The notes under the pieces are model-generated. The model saw nothing but the letters and a program-made list of their open reading frames with translations, was not told the DNA's origin and searched no databases. A stretch of DNA of 64,000 nucleotides from Aspidiotus rigidus. Its lineage: Eukaryota > Arthropoda > Insecta > Hemiptera > Diaspididae. Position numbers and translations under genes: made by a program. Numbering within the stretch: the stretch's first letter is position 1; every line of letters begins with the position of its first letter. The DNA lies in the NCBI GenBank assembly GCA_035079385.1, contig JAVHKY010000030.1, positions 4,193,001 through 4,257,000 on the forward strand, given 5' to 3'. Positions 13,601 to 21,994 of the stretch are shown one piece after another.

Positions 13601-16600
13601 AATAAGTAACTGCCCTGAAATTATCCCGAGTCATAGGAGGCATCATCAGTGAACCAGAACGAATTATGATAAAAAAATATGCAACGTGAAATCTCATATC
13701 TAAATCAGACTAAACTACACCGCCAGAGATCTCTGAACGATATGACTATAATGGTTCTGTAAGGAACCTCTTAAAGACGGGCCCCCTCTCACTCTTCAAT
13801 TTTTTATCTCTGTCATAAAATTCAAGTTTTTAGTTACACACTAATGCACGATTTGTGGTGAAAATGAAGAATCAATATGGAAAATCTGTGATTACTTAAT
13901 TTCGCTGTTCACAATTTATGTTGACAATAGTGCGAGACAGCTGCAGCGCTTTTGTTACCCTCAGTAATGATAGATTAAAATTGAGAAGATTTTTCAGAAT
14001 TGTTTGAAGACCTCAGTTCAAAGTTCGTTCCAAATAATTTGTCGTAAGAATTTTTCAAATCCTAGTTCTCCTACTGACTTTTTAAAGAGATTGTTTCCAA
14101 AGTAGACGGCGAATACTAAATGTTTTTCTCAAAACTCGTTCTCTCTCTCTCTCCCCCCCCCATCATCAGTTGTCCTATGGAAACGAGAAAATGGTGGGAC
14201 AGAACTGTACAAACGACCCTCACGTTCCAGTCTCCACCATTCTAGAAGAAGAAAATATGTAGAAACAATCGGGAGAAAGAAAGCGACCACTTCTTGAATT
14301 GCGCAGAGTCTAACTCGCACCCCCTTTGTCATTTGAAGGAAGAATATTGGACGACGGAACGATACAGAGCAAACGATGTGCCTTTTTTTTTTTTTGGAAG
14401 CCAGTCCAATTTATCATAATAAGTACGGGGATGGTGAAGACTCTTCTCGAGGCCAAAACTTTCTATACCTTCTTTTTTTCGTCTCACTCTATCGAACTCT
14501 TTCATTTTCAGAGAACACTTTCATCGACTTCAGCTCCGAGAACGACGACACGTGTTTGTCAACAGAGGAGGAAAGATCTACTAGAGTATGGACCAAAAGC
14601 GTTCTTCGTAATATAAACGTATTTCATGCGAGAATCGGACCCAGTGGCGGTGGGAAAGGTTTTCCAGATCAAAACAGTTGAGTAAATCAACGCTGAAAAA
14701 CATCTGAGATTTTTTTGTACAAACCGCATCTTCATACATTTTTCTACTTACAGAGAGACCGACTATAAATCTTGCTTGGTATATCAATGGAAAGTTAGCA
14801 CCAGAAATTTACGTAGAACGAGGAAAGACGTATACGTTCATCGTCGAAGGCGGTAGGTTGGATCGATTAGAACAAAGTAAAGTACTTGTACAATATTTTC
14901 ACATTCGTGTGTAATTTATAGGTTACGTACCCGAGAACCTTGTGCAATATCATCCGCTCTACCTAACAGACAACTCGGAAGGAGCGTTCGGTACGAAACT
15001 TGGAAGCGAGCAGAAGGATCAACGAGTTTTTGCCGGAGTCAGTTACGATATGGAGGGAATCCCTCTTCCTACAGCAGGTATTATGATTCGTTCGAGAATG
15101 ACCCCTGCAAGAAAAAGTCCAGGCGACCGGACCGGATTCTGTTTGATTGACCTAGGAGGATGAAAGTTTGCCGAAGTCGTCTCAATGTTTCTCAAAATAT
15201 ATGTGAGCGACGGACATTTTTGTCTTCTTTTCCTGCTGACTGTCCTGCTGGCCAACTCTCGTAGAACGTGGAACTGATTTAGTTACACCAATGTTTACGA
15301 ATATCTTTTGACATGACGTGTTTTTCTATGGGCTGGTGATCAGAGAAAAACTTGGGTGACGATGGCTTGCGAAATCGTTTTTTTGGAAATATGTGACGTC
15401 ATCAAAAACCTTGACCTAATTTAGGGGTTTGGAGAATGACGACACCAATGACTTTGACATACTTTAGGAAGAGCTATAGAGGGTATGTTGCTTAGCAAAC
15501 AATGATTGTATAAGTTACCCTAAATTAAGCTAAAATTGTAGTCCAACCGAATACTAGCGCAATTTTCGGTATTTCAAGGAATTTCAGCTGTGGCTCATCA
15601 AAATATTATTATTACAATCGACATTTGGATCTTAAATTTTCTACAAATTTGTAAAATTAAAAGCCTGATTTTTGTTCGATTTTTACAGCTGGTCGTCTTT
15701 GTCAATGGACTGCGAAAACAAGTGATCAAAATGCGCGCACGTTTGAGCAGTTCTTCAAAAATCTGGAATTACGTTGTGAGCCAGGGGATCCGGCTTACCT
15801 AAATTGGACCGTGCAGGAAGAAACACCCAACCTTATTTACTATCAGGTGCGAATATCACCTCTGATGAAACATGTCGACCTTTTATTTACTTTTTTCAAA
15901 ATTTTGGTCGAAATTGTTTCAATATAAAGTCGATTTCACGTTGACGTCGATGTATGGCACACGAAATGTCGACTTCAACTCATTTTGTCTCGTCGATTTC
16001 ATATCGATTCCGCTGAATTTTCGTACGGATCTGAAACCGACTGCTCGGTTGGGTCAATTTATAGTTCTTTTGAGAATGCACGTTGGCGGTCGATTAAATC
16101 AACTCCAACCTGCTGACAATTTCAAGTCTGTTTGTAGTTCTCATGTCATTACGCTAGTCAACTTCAGATTGACCTCAAATCGACCTCGATCTGGAGACAA
16201 TTTTGGGTCGACAAAGTTCATCTAAATGTGTTATTTTATTTTGAATAAATTGTTCCAATGGCGTAATTAGAAATTTTCTCTGCGGGTCGAAAAATTGTCA
16301 TAAAGAAAAAAAAAAAACTTTATTAGTTAGTTCAAAATTAATGAATCTACAGGTCTTTAACAAGAAACCTATTTTATAGAATTTTTTTTGAAAAATTTGT
16401 CGTTCGAAGTTCACCTAAAATTGACTTGAAAAAATTTTGCTTCTTTTCTTGAGCTATATATGGTAGGAGGGGATTATTTAATCAATTAATCAATTTATTT
16501 ATTTATTTATTCATTTATTTATTTATAAAAACCATACAACAGTTTCCCTTTGAACTTCGAGCTATATTATGATAAGAGGTCAATTTCTAAACGACCTCGA

Positions 16601-18787
16601 GGTTGCCGGCCGGCTGGACGGCGGACATTTTTTCCGTGACCGCCCCCCCCTCCCCTCCCGATAAAACAGATTCCCTGTTAAAACCAAAAGTGAGATACCT
16701 AGGAAGAATCTGTTCATGAACAAGGGGAAAGAGGAGAGGCAAGATATAAGAAAATTTCGATCATCGAGATTACGAAGTTATAAACGTCATTTACTTAGAC
16801 CATTGTGCATCGATTTAGTGTCATGGGAAAAATTTTATTGTGGGAGGAGACGCTTGAGGGATGGTGGCGTCACTGAGGAGGGTAATTCGGTAATTTTTAC
16901 CCCTCCCCAAGAAAATAACAGCTAATAAATGAAATACTTGATATTATGTACTTGTTAAAACCTATTATTATACGAGTAAAAAATCCCTCCAGCATTAACC
17001 ATTTGAAGTATTCACAATAACTCTATATTCACTTTTTCCTAAATACGGTGTAAGACGAGGCAAGGCCTAGTAGCCACCCTCTACTCCAACCTCCCTTTTT
17101 CCCCTCTTTTTTTCCGCCTTAATTCTTTAAAAAAAAATTCTTTTACGTTTTGCTATTATTATTGTTTAAAAAAAATTCCTTCCTTCGTTCCTTCCTCTTT
17201 TTTTTCCATTATTATTATTTTTTTTTTAGTAGTTACTATTATTTTTATTTTTGTCATCTTCTGTTCCTATGTTTTGTTACGTACTATTATTTCTTTTGTA
17301 CTTACTATTATGTATTCTGTTCTTATGTTTTGTTATATTATTTTCTTTTATCATTATTATTTAGTATTTGATAAATATGGTTGGAATAAAAAAATAAAAA
17401 TAAATAAATAAAAAATCATAGGTTTATGAAATTTCTCAAAAGTCATCCCACTAATAAATTTTCCAGCGACGCTACTGTTAAGGGGTAAAGGAGGTAAAAT
17501 TATATTCTATAAACGCCTTGTATATAAGCATGATTCTATTATTAATAGTTTTCGCTATAGTTTGAATTTGAGGTATTATGGTACACATTTTTCAAATTTG
17601 GGCTTCGAGGAATACCTCAAATGACCTTTTGATTATAGGTAAAAATGTAATGGAGCTTTTATAGAACAATTTTTGTTTGATAAATTTGTCTGTGAAATCC
17701 ATAGCAGCGAAAATGTACGCAATTTTTTAAAAAAAAGGTTGGGTCCTACGATGGATAGAGGCTAGTAAAAATGGCATCCCAGCTCAATTTGTTCCAAATA
17801 CGTCTTAAATTAGGAATCAGTCCATAGCGCAATCATGATGCCTATTGCGTGTACATGATAAGAAGGCGGATAGGCGTGACTCGATCTAGCGGCTGAAATA
17901 TGAACTTGGACGGAAAAAGTTACAGAACATCGTTTGTAGGAAATTTTTACGAAGAATAACTTTTATCCAAAACATTTTTTTGTTGGATCACTTGTTATTG
18001 AATAATTGACGAAAAACTCGATTTCTTCCCCCCCCCCCCCCCGTTCCCCCTCCCCACTGTGAAAGGGAAAGCCAAACGTGGATTCACATCTTGAGTGTAC
18101 TTCAGAGGAGAGTTACAAATATTTCACGAAAAATCGGTTCTGTATTTTTTTTCCCAGCTAGATGTCTTCGTTTCTTGGTATAGTTATATTGAGAGAGAAG
18201 ATGTTGCTAACTTTTCAAAAAACATTGTTGTTCTTTATCAGGACATAAGCCAGGAGAGATAGGGCAACCAAAACAGAGCTATATGATTACTAGAACTATT
18301 TGAGGTCGAATAAAGAGGCTACCAAAACATCATTGAATCTAGCTGTGGTAGAGAAAGAAACTGCTATTTATATTTTATATTTAGAGATATTTGATAAAAG
18401 AATTGTGAGGAATTCAAGTTTGTGTAGTTTGTGAGGAACTGGAGTACGTAATGTTCGAACGAGAGTGAAATTGAGCGTAAAAACTTGATTTCTCATATGG
18501 TGTATTAAAGATCATTAGGCTTCAAATAGATTCCGAACTCTACTTCAGATGAGTAGAAATTAATAAAGACAATTTTGCTTCTTTGCACACTACTTTGTAA
18601 ATAATTTTCAATTTTTCTTTTCTTTTTTTAGAGCTACACCCACAGTTATATGGGATGGAAAATATTTGTAGAGGATGCAAAACCAGACTCGAACAGAGCG
18701 CATATAAGTCGATACGCAACGACGATAATTCTTTATTGTTATTCAATTCAATTTTTTTCCTCGTGGTCTGTCTGGCCTCTGTTGTAG
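1272..18787 (+). CDS. Skeletor/Knickkopf-family protein (DOMON + cupredoxin-like domain), 3' six exons
   Basis: Gene-level entry. Coding exons: 1272-1612, 14512-14676, 14754-14852, 14922-15077, 15689-15846, 18632-18787; phases in/out are 2/1, 1/1, 1/1, 1/1, 1/0, 0/stop, and all joins keep frame (357 aa seen). The first exon is the C-terminal half of a DOMON domain (TGSDVVVVYYDER..DDYYIS). The others form the family's C-terminal cupredoxin-like domain: NTFIDF, GPSGGGKGFPDQN, WYINGKLAPEI, YTFIVEGG, YHPLYLTD, RVFAGVSYD, PTAAGRLCQW, YLNWTV, YTHSYMGWKIFVED. In insects, Knickkopf relatives are extracellular or GPI-anchored proteins that protect and order cuticle chitin; Skeletor is a close relative. 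The C-terminus after the domain is hydrophobic, which fits an anchor. DM13 repeats expected at the N-terminus lie left of the window. The usual Cys of the QCYTH motif is Ser here. Family certain; Skeletor versus Knickkopf is not decided. Confidence 0.88.
3382..3570. mobile_element. 189-bp MITE-like inverted repeat
   Basis: The ends are GAGTAGAAATCGGA..ATGATATCG on the left and the reverse complement of GAGTAGAAATCGGATATAACGATATCC on the right. Inside is a further palindrome (CGTTAAAAGCGAT..ATTGCTTTTAACG). There is no coding capacity. I could not identify a clear target duplication, so the exact edges are uncertain by a few bases. Confidence 0.6.
3565..4043 (-). pseudogene. GIY-YIG endonuclease relic of a second retroelement family
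   Basis: Reading leftwards, overlapping frames give GTFCFTCKDFNTEYYGQTG, LLKSRLTEHRRDF (GIY-YIG-like, with Y-G-Q-T-G and R..EH), and then, after a frameshift near 3690, KLVHQQPKNQNLNSLKQYKI. The latter resembles the LLEExEIYxA stretch that follows GIY-YIG domains in PLE-type proteins. It is clearly different from the PLE copies at 1-586 and 48390-50979, so it belongs to another element family. It is broken by frameshifts and stops, and its 3' end runs into the MITE at 3382-3570. Confidence 0.6.
4281..5812. mobile_element. Non-autonomous Tc1/mariner-like element with long nested inverted repeats
   Basis: The termini are CAGGGTGAGGCCAAAA and TTTTGGCCTCACCCTG, each flanked by TATA (4277-4280 and 5813-5816), as expected for a TA target. 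The outer inverted repeats extend about 210 bp (4281-4490 against 5597-5812). Inside them are further inverted and tandem copies of a ~140-bp unit containing TTTTGACCCTCTTTGG and GGTGATTTGGGT (4560-4740 inverted against 5060-5460). No transposase could be read. The assignment to Tc1/mariner rests only on the TA target and the terminal sequence. Confidence 0.75.
6225..6811 (-). CDS. Nested gene, exon 3 (second domain unit and charged tail)
   Basis: The acceptor follows a long T tract, TTTTCCTAG (6812), 77 bp after the exon 2 donor, and the phase agrees. The exon opens with AKQSSDDPLCKLSESNKLRI, repeats the RICxSxxxSxYFD pattern of exon 2, keeps a PC motif, and has two NIS/NVS glycosylation-type sites. 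It ends with a charged, basic tail and TGA TGA at 6227-6222. The frame is open upstream to an ATG at 6866, but that ATG lies in the intron. Confidence 0.75.
6225..13697 (-). CDS. Unrecognised multi-exon gene nested in the Skeletor-like intron, tandem domain repeats
   Basis: Gene-level entry. Exons in reading order: 13697-13559, 7446-6889, 6811-6225; introns 6112 bp and 77 bp, both phase 1, joined frame open (427 aa). I do not recognise the family. The protein seems to consist of repeats of one domain: KRQICRSIIGSGYFD in exon 2 aligns with KLRICASVLSSSYFD in exon 3, YVFPC with WMMPC, and the exon ends LADLYKMARIR and VEDLYLEMRKFHNV align, each followed by a phase-1 intron. That pattern suggests growth by exon duplication. 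The first exon may begin with a signal peptide (MRFHVAYFFIII). The last ~70 residues of exon 3 are basic and charged (KRNKSLEKRIKIEPPENEDNR). The gene lies entirely inside one intron of the + strand gene. Confidence 0.62.
6889..7446 (-). CDS. Nested gene, exon 2 (one full domain unit)
   Basis: This 558-bp exon is phase-symmetric (1-1). I infer the acceptor CCATTTAAG (7447) because it gives the phase required by exon 1 and avoids a TAA just upstream. The donor is GTAG|GTGAAG at 6888. The product begins with DPHRATSPDLMTSVVNKRQI and ends EDLYLEMRKFHNV. Cysteines occur in RQIC and FPC. An alternative start at ATG 7417 is possible if exon 1 is not joined. Confidence 0.68.
7560..7781. mobile_element. 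222-bp MITE, GTAAGAAT termini
   Basis: The element runs from GTAAGAATCGAACTTCG to ..GCATATTCTTAC and is flanked on both sides by ATATGT (7554-7559, 7782-7787), a likely 6-bp target duplication. A second copy in the opposite orientation lies at 43351-43538. Shared internal blocks are GGTCTCTA(T/A)TGATCCG(A/T)AGACCT and CTGCGAGT. Confidence 0.75.
10032..10133. mobile_element. 102-bp MITE, ATAAAACAGG..CCTGTTTTAT
   Basis: It has perfect 10-bp ends (ATAAAACAGG / CCTGTTTTAT), extended to about 19 bp with mismatches. The internal block is GATGAAGGCAACCCCGAGCAG. The sister copy is at 10739-10857. Confidence 0.7.
10245..10450. repeat. Degenerate tandem TATACTAGGTCTAGGC repeat
   Basis: Irregular tandem copies of TATACTAGG / TTATACTAGGTCTAGGC occur through this stretch. 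There is no coding content. Confidence 0.6.
10455..10565. repeat. Cluster of TGACGTCA palindromes
   Basis: GTGACGTCAT/C occurs at least five times in about 110 bp, alternating with AGATCTCC/AGATCGT. TGACGTCA is the consensus CRE (CREB/ATF) site. Whether it is used as one here cannot be seen; the context is a transposon-derived repeat. Confidence 0.6.
10739..10857. mobile_element. 119-bp MITE, sister of the 10032 copy
   Basis: It starts ATAAAACAGGTTCCCTGTT and ends GGGGAACCTGTTAAAAT. The internal AATGAAGGCAATTCCGAGCAG matches the 10032-10133 copy; the T-rich part before the right end is longer. Confidence 0.7.
11080..12360. repeat. Divergent satellite of ~110-120 bp units rich in AAATTGACTTGAAATTGACG
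   Basis: Tandem units repeat the order: CATTACCAGAGGACTATAAA, TTGATTTGAAATTGACGCA, AGCAATCAATTTCAGGT, GAAAAATTTGGGAAG, TTGAAATTGAC. TTGAC/GTCAA elements occur every 10-20 bp. Units are strongly diverged, so this is an old array. The array is followed by the same units in reverse orientation at 12600-13250. Confidence 0.75.
12600..13250. repeat. Inverted half of the TTGAC/GTCAA satellite
   Basis: The units of 11080-12360 recur here as reverse complements (for example CAACCTGAAATCGATTGCTC and TTTGTAGTTCTCTGGTGATG). The two halves are separated by about 240 bp that contains fragments of the AACAGGTT-type repeat (12360-12600), giving a palindromic satellite more than 2 kb long. Confidence 0.7.
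13559..13697 (-). CDS. Nested gene, exon 1 as seen (possible start)
   Basis: The frame starts at ATG 13697 and ends at a strong donor, CGAG|GTGAGT, at 13558. It encodes MRFHVAYFFIIIRSG.., then FNELADLYKMARIR. The second part matches the end of the repeat unit in exon 2 (VEDLYLEMRKF) right at an intron of the same phase. It may be a true first exon with a weak signal peptide, or the start may be an AG inside the frame (TTTCAG at about 13620) with earlier exons further right. Confidence 0.5.
14512..14676 (+). CDS. Skeletor/Knickkopf-like gene, linker exon (NTFIDF)
   Basis: The acceptor is TTCATTTTCAG at 14501-14511. The incoming phase 1 matches the DOMON exon exactly, and the joined frame gives the family block NTFIDF right after the DOMON end. 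I chose the donor CA|GTTGAG at 14677 because it is in phase 1 and keeps GKGFPDQN, which aligns with the family's conserved GGxxGYxAIT block. A stronger-looking GTAAAT at 14682 would leave an in-frame TGA, and GT at 14659 would delete that block. Confidence 0.78.
14754..14852 (+). CDS. Skeletor/Knickkopf-like gene, WYING exon
   Basis: The exon is bounded by ACTTACAG (to 14753) and G|GTAGGT at 14853, phase 1 on both sides. It encodes LAWYINGKLAPEIYVERG, then KTYTFIVEGG, the first strands of the cupredoxin-like fold in this family. The intron before it is 77 bp. Confidence 0.88.
14922..15077 (+). CDS. Skeletor/Knickkopf-like gene, YHPLYLTD exon
   Basis: The acceptor is AATTTATAG (to 14921) after a 69-bp intron, and the donor is GCAG|GTATTA at 15078. 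It encodes YHPLYLTDNSEGAFG, then QRVFAGVSYDMEG and PLPTA. The His of YHPLY is the first putative metal-ligand position of the cupredoxin-like domain and is kept. Confidence 0.9.
15689..15846 (+). CDS. Skeletor/Knickkopf-like gene, GRLCQW exon
   Basis: The acceptor is GATTTTTACAG (to 15688) after a 611-bp intron, and the donor is TATCAG|GTGCGA at 15847, leaving phase 0. The product reads AGRLCQWTAKTSD, FEQFFKNLELRCEPGDPAYL, NWTVQEETPNLIYYQ. The two cysteines and the NWTV block are family hallmarks. No long open frame covers it, so it is found only by splicing and homology. Confidence 0.87.
15890..16220. repeat. Third block of the TTGAC/GTCAA satellite, in the last intron of the Skeletor-like gene
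   Basis: The block has TTGACCTCAAATCGACCTCG, GTCAATTTATAGTTCTTTTG and ACGCTAGTCAACTTCAGATT, in the orientation of the 12600-13250 half. An open frame across it (15872-16225) is repeat-derived. Confidence 0.65.
16230..18600. other. Remainder of the last Skeletor-like intron: repeat ends and simple sequence
   Basis: Contents: one degenerate AAACCTATTTTATAG end at about 16364, a (TTTA)n tract at 16493-16528, a further AACAGATTCCCTGTT end at about 16665, T-rich (TTA)n-like sequence at 17100-17360, and a C14 run at about 18030. No exon with support was found. Confidence 0.6.
18632..18787 (+). CDS. Skeletor/Knickkopf-like gene, terminal exon (YTHSYMGWKI)
   Basis: The acceptor is CTTTTTTTAG (to 18631), 2785 bp after the previous donor; both are phase 0. 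The exon encodes SYTHSYMGWKIFVEDA, then about 36 residues rich in hydrophobic and aromatic residues (TTIILYCYSIQFF..), ending in TAG at 18785-18787. The family motif is normally CYTH; the first residue here is Ser (AGC). The tail could be a GPI or membrane anchor. The nearest AATAAA on this strand that I noted is at about 19774. Confidence 0.82.
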   Translation, partial: SYTHSYMGWKIFVEDAKPDSNRAHISRYATTIILYCYSIQFFSSWSVWPLL

Positions 18788-18789
18788 AC

Positions 18790-21700
18790 TATTTTTTATG
18801 TGTTCAATTACTGACTCCCTAAAAAGGAAAAAAAAATTAATAAGAAGTTAGTCAATTCATATCAACGAGATTTTTATACTGCGCGTTTCAAGATTGAAAA
18901 ATAATAATTTTTGTTTACGTACCTACTGTTTGGAAATATCAAGAACGGTATACCTAACAAAAATATAATGTGTGTACGCAAACGTAAGACAATAATTAAT
19001 TTGTGATAGTTTTAACATTTATTTTTCTTTCTCTTTTTCTTTTTTTTTTTTCTTCTGTGTGTTCTCATAATATGCCTAATGGAATACTGTTGATGTTTTA
19101 AAATTTTTTCAATTTTTGATCGAGTTATTTCTTTAATAATGTTCTAATCATTGACGATGATAAAATTACACTAGACTGATCTTCTTAACAAATCATGCGT
19201 AAAAAGCATCTGATCCTCAACTTGAACCTTTATGGATTTGTCTTGTTTTGTTTTTTTTTTTTCCCCCTTCTTTATACTTACCTAATATGTGCTACTGAAT
19301 AGGTTTGTGACTCCAATAATAATATAAATCAGTTTTCACCTCATAAGTTCCAAAAATATGAACGTTTTATTTCAGGCCTATATTTGCGCGATGAATGTAA
19401 TATTTTGTTGAAATCTGTTTTGTGAACTAGTACATTCCAATTAATTACCCCTGCAATTTCCGAAAATTGAAAAGGAAAAAAATATAGTAGAACAAACTTG
19501 ATATTTCGGTTCACAAGGGGGATTTCATTTTCTCAGATGCCTCCGGCAATGAATTCGTCGGAGCTATTTGATGTTTTGGTACCCTCAATCTAACTACAAG
19601 CGAATATGTATTGATAATAATTGATTTATGTATATTAAGAAGCATCGCTTCTAAGCTAACAGCTATGAGTAACATCAGTTGAAAAACATTATTTCAAGTG
19701 TGAAATTCTTTTTGCGAGGGAATCAATACAGCAAGCGCTAAAGGGATCACCTCAAAAATATTGAAAGATACTGAATAAAAAGAAATTTCTTAGATCTAGC
19801 CTATTTTTGACTTTTTTTGGGGTCTCCAAACTTTCAAGAATAAAAAAAAAAAAAAAAAAAAAGAATACCTCGTTGAATTATAAATTTTTCAGATACAAAA
19901 ATATTCACCTATGAATTTATCAGTACTTATTATGCGTACACCTTCCCCATAAATTGGTTCCTTTTCTTTACTGTGTCCGGAAGTAAAACTTGTTGTTGCG
20001 TAGAAAGTACCTAGAATTTGATTTTTTTACCGCCAATTTTTCATCATTATTTATCCCTAATATTTACAATAATATCGTATTATAATATGTAGAACCTTTT
20101 TTCTGAGAACAAAGGTGAAAATTTTGTTCGCGTTTCATCGTAATACGGCAAAAACAGCAGAGGCTTTAAATAATTCTTTCAATTTTCGAAATGATATATA
20201 CAATAATATTTCTTTTAATATTATTATTTTTTCCTTTCATCACACGATGATTTTACAAGTTGAAGATTTTCGCCATTTTTTATTTATTTATTTCATTGGT
20301 GTTGAACTCTGAGTGAAAGAATTGTATCAATTAATTCTCAATAGTTTTAGGGAAATAATTTGACAATAAGTAATAATATTAGACTTTAAGCTTTGGAAAT
20401 TCATTTATATTACTTGTATCGTTAGTGAGTAAGAATTGACAATAATAATTGTATACTTTTGTATTATAAAGTTGATGTCTTTTTTTTTTTATTGTTAACT
20501 TTTTCTTTTCCATTTGTTATCTATTACTATTTTTCTTTTTTTTTTTCATATATATTCAAACGGTTGTGGCGCTTGATCAGAGTACTATAATTCGTAATGA
20601 ATTTGAAAAATTGATCCTCTAGAACTCTGAATTCAAAAATATCAAGTCGAATTATCACTTCGTAATATATTTCTGTTTTTTTTTTTTTTTTTGCTAATGC
20701 TCTCATTTCTTTACTCTTTCGTTACCGTTACTTGTTTTTATTTAGATAACTTAGCACGTTATGATTATCTGATTCGAGAGTCATTTATTCCTAGTGTATC
20801 ATAGTTATTGGATTAAAAATTATAGAAAATTAGGAGAAAGTTACTCCCTCATTTGCTTACCATTTTTAATCTTGATTATTCGTTTTTTTTTGTTTTTTTT
20901 TTCTTGTTTCTCCGTTAAGTTTTTTAACCAATATTTTTAAATGATGTCGATCAAACTGATTGAAAATATGGACAATAATTGAAAAGTTTTTCATATTCTT
21001 AGGGGTAATCTTGGACTTTTTGTGTAAGTATTATATTTTAGGATCTTTCATTTTGTCAAGAAAGGTGGGAAATTTACAATAAGTACGAATAATTTGTGCA
21101 AAGAAAATCATTTTTCTGTGTGTATATAAGTATGTTTGCATTATGAGATGGCAATAATTTCAAAGTACTTACCTACATAAAGATTCGTCAGAGCTGCGGC
21201 CTTTTGAGAACTCGAATCCTTATTTCACAGTTCAACATACTTACACGTACTGAATAAGTTAATTTTCATCGTTTCAGTCGGACTTAAATTGTATTGATGA
21301 CTGGTTTGATCATTGTTCGCGGTTATCTGTACCTTTCTAGTTCTCTTTCGATCACGCGAAATACGCGTAATAATTACTAATATCTGACTAATCGAATTGT
21401 TCTCTTCGAGTTGTGCCCTATTTCTCTTTCTTCTATACTCGTAGAAAATGAGCTCAGTCACCCGTAAACAGAGTCTCTGTGCTGACGAATCAATTTTCTA
21501 TATTTTTCGTCAACGAGCCTTTTACTATTATTCATTGTTTTTGTTTCAACTTGAACTTTTGTATTCTTCATCTTTTATTTTCATTCATTTTATTTTTTTA
21601 TGAGTGTAATAAGAAAATTGACAATAAATAACGATATATTAATATTTGTGTAAAATTTATTTGTAGGTCTTGCTAGAATTTTTCTATCCCATTTTTATGA

Positions 21701-21805
21701 TCCATTCTTTGATGGATATTTTTCATTTTTCAGAACTGTAATTATATCTAGTGGGCCATTAGCAAATACTGGTTTGCATTCTCTATCCAGCGGTCACAAT
21801 TATCA
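18790..21805. other. AT-rich stretch without recognised genes
   Basis: This follows the stop codon of the Skeletor-like gene; its first kilobase is probably 3' UTR (AATAAA at about 19774). The rest has long T tracts (19025-19052, 20482, 20680, 20890) and short open frames without similarity that I can recognise. Confidence 0.5.
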
Positions 21806-21814
21806 ACTTCTGTG

Positions 21815-21989
21815 CAGGCGCGGATCCACGGGGGGAGGGGGGAAATGGGGAAATTCCCCCCCCAAAAAAAAAAAAAAAAAAAAAAAAATCTGTAGTATCG
21901 AAGAAAATGTACAAAAAAAAAAAAAAAAGTCCTTTAAACTTTTTTTGGATTGTTTCCCCTCCCAAAGTGATCGTCTGGATCCGCGCCTG
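21815..21989. mobile_element. 175-bp MITE with CAGGCGCGGATCCA ends
   Basis: Terminal inverted repeats CAGGCGCGGATCCA / TGGATCCGCGCCTG are flanked by CTGTG (21810-21814 and 21990-21994). The inside is G-rich, then a long A tract, then A/T-rich. It resembles hAT-type miniature elements, but the visible duplication is 5 bp rather than the 8 bp usual for hAT, so the superfamily is open. Confidence 0.75.
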
Positions 21990-21994
21990 CTGTG

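Noticed and set aside
14682..14753. GTAAAT donor at 14682 for the NTFIDF exon
   Set aside because: It would place a TGA in frame; GT at 14677 keeps frame and the conserved GKGFPDQN block.
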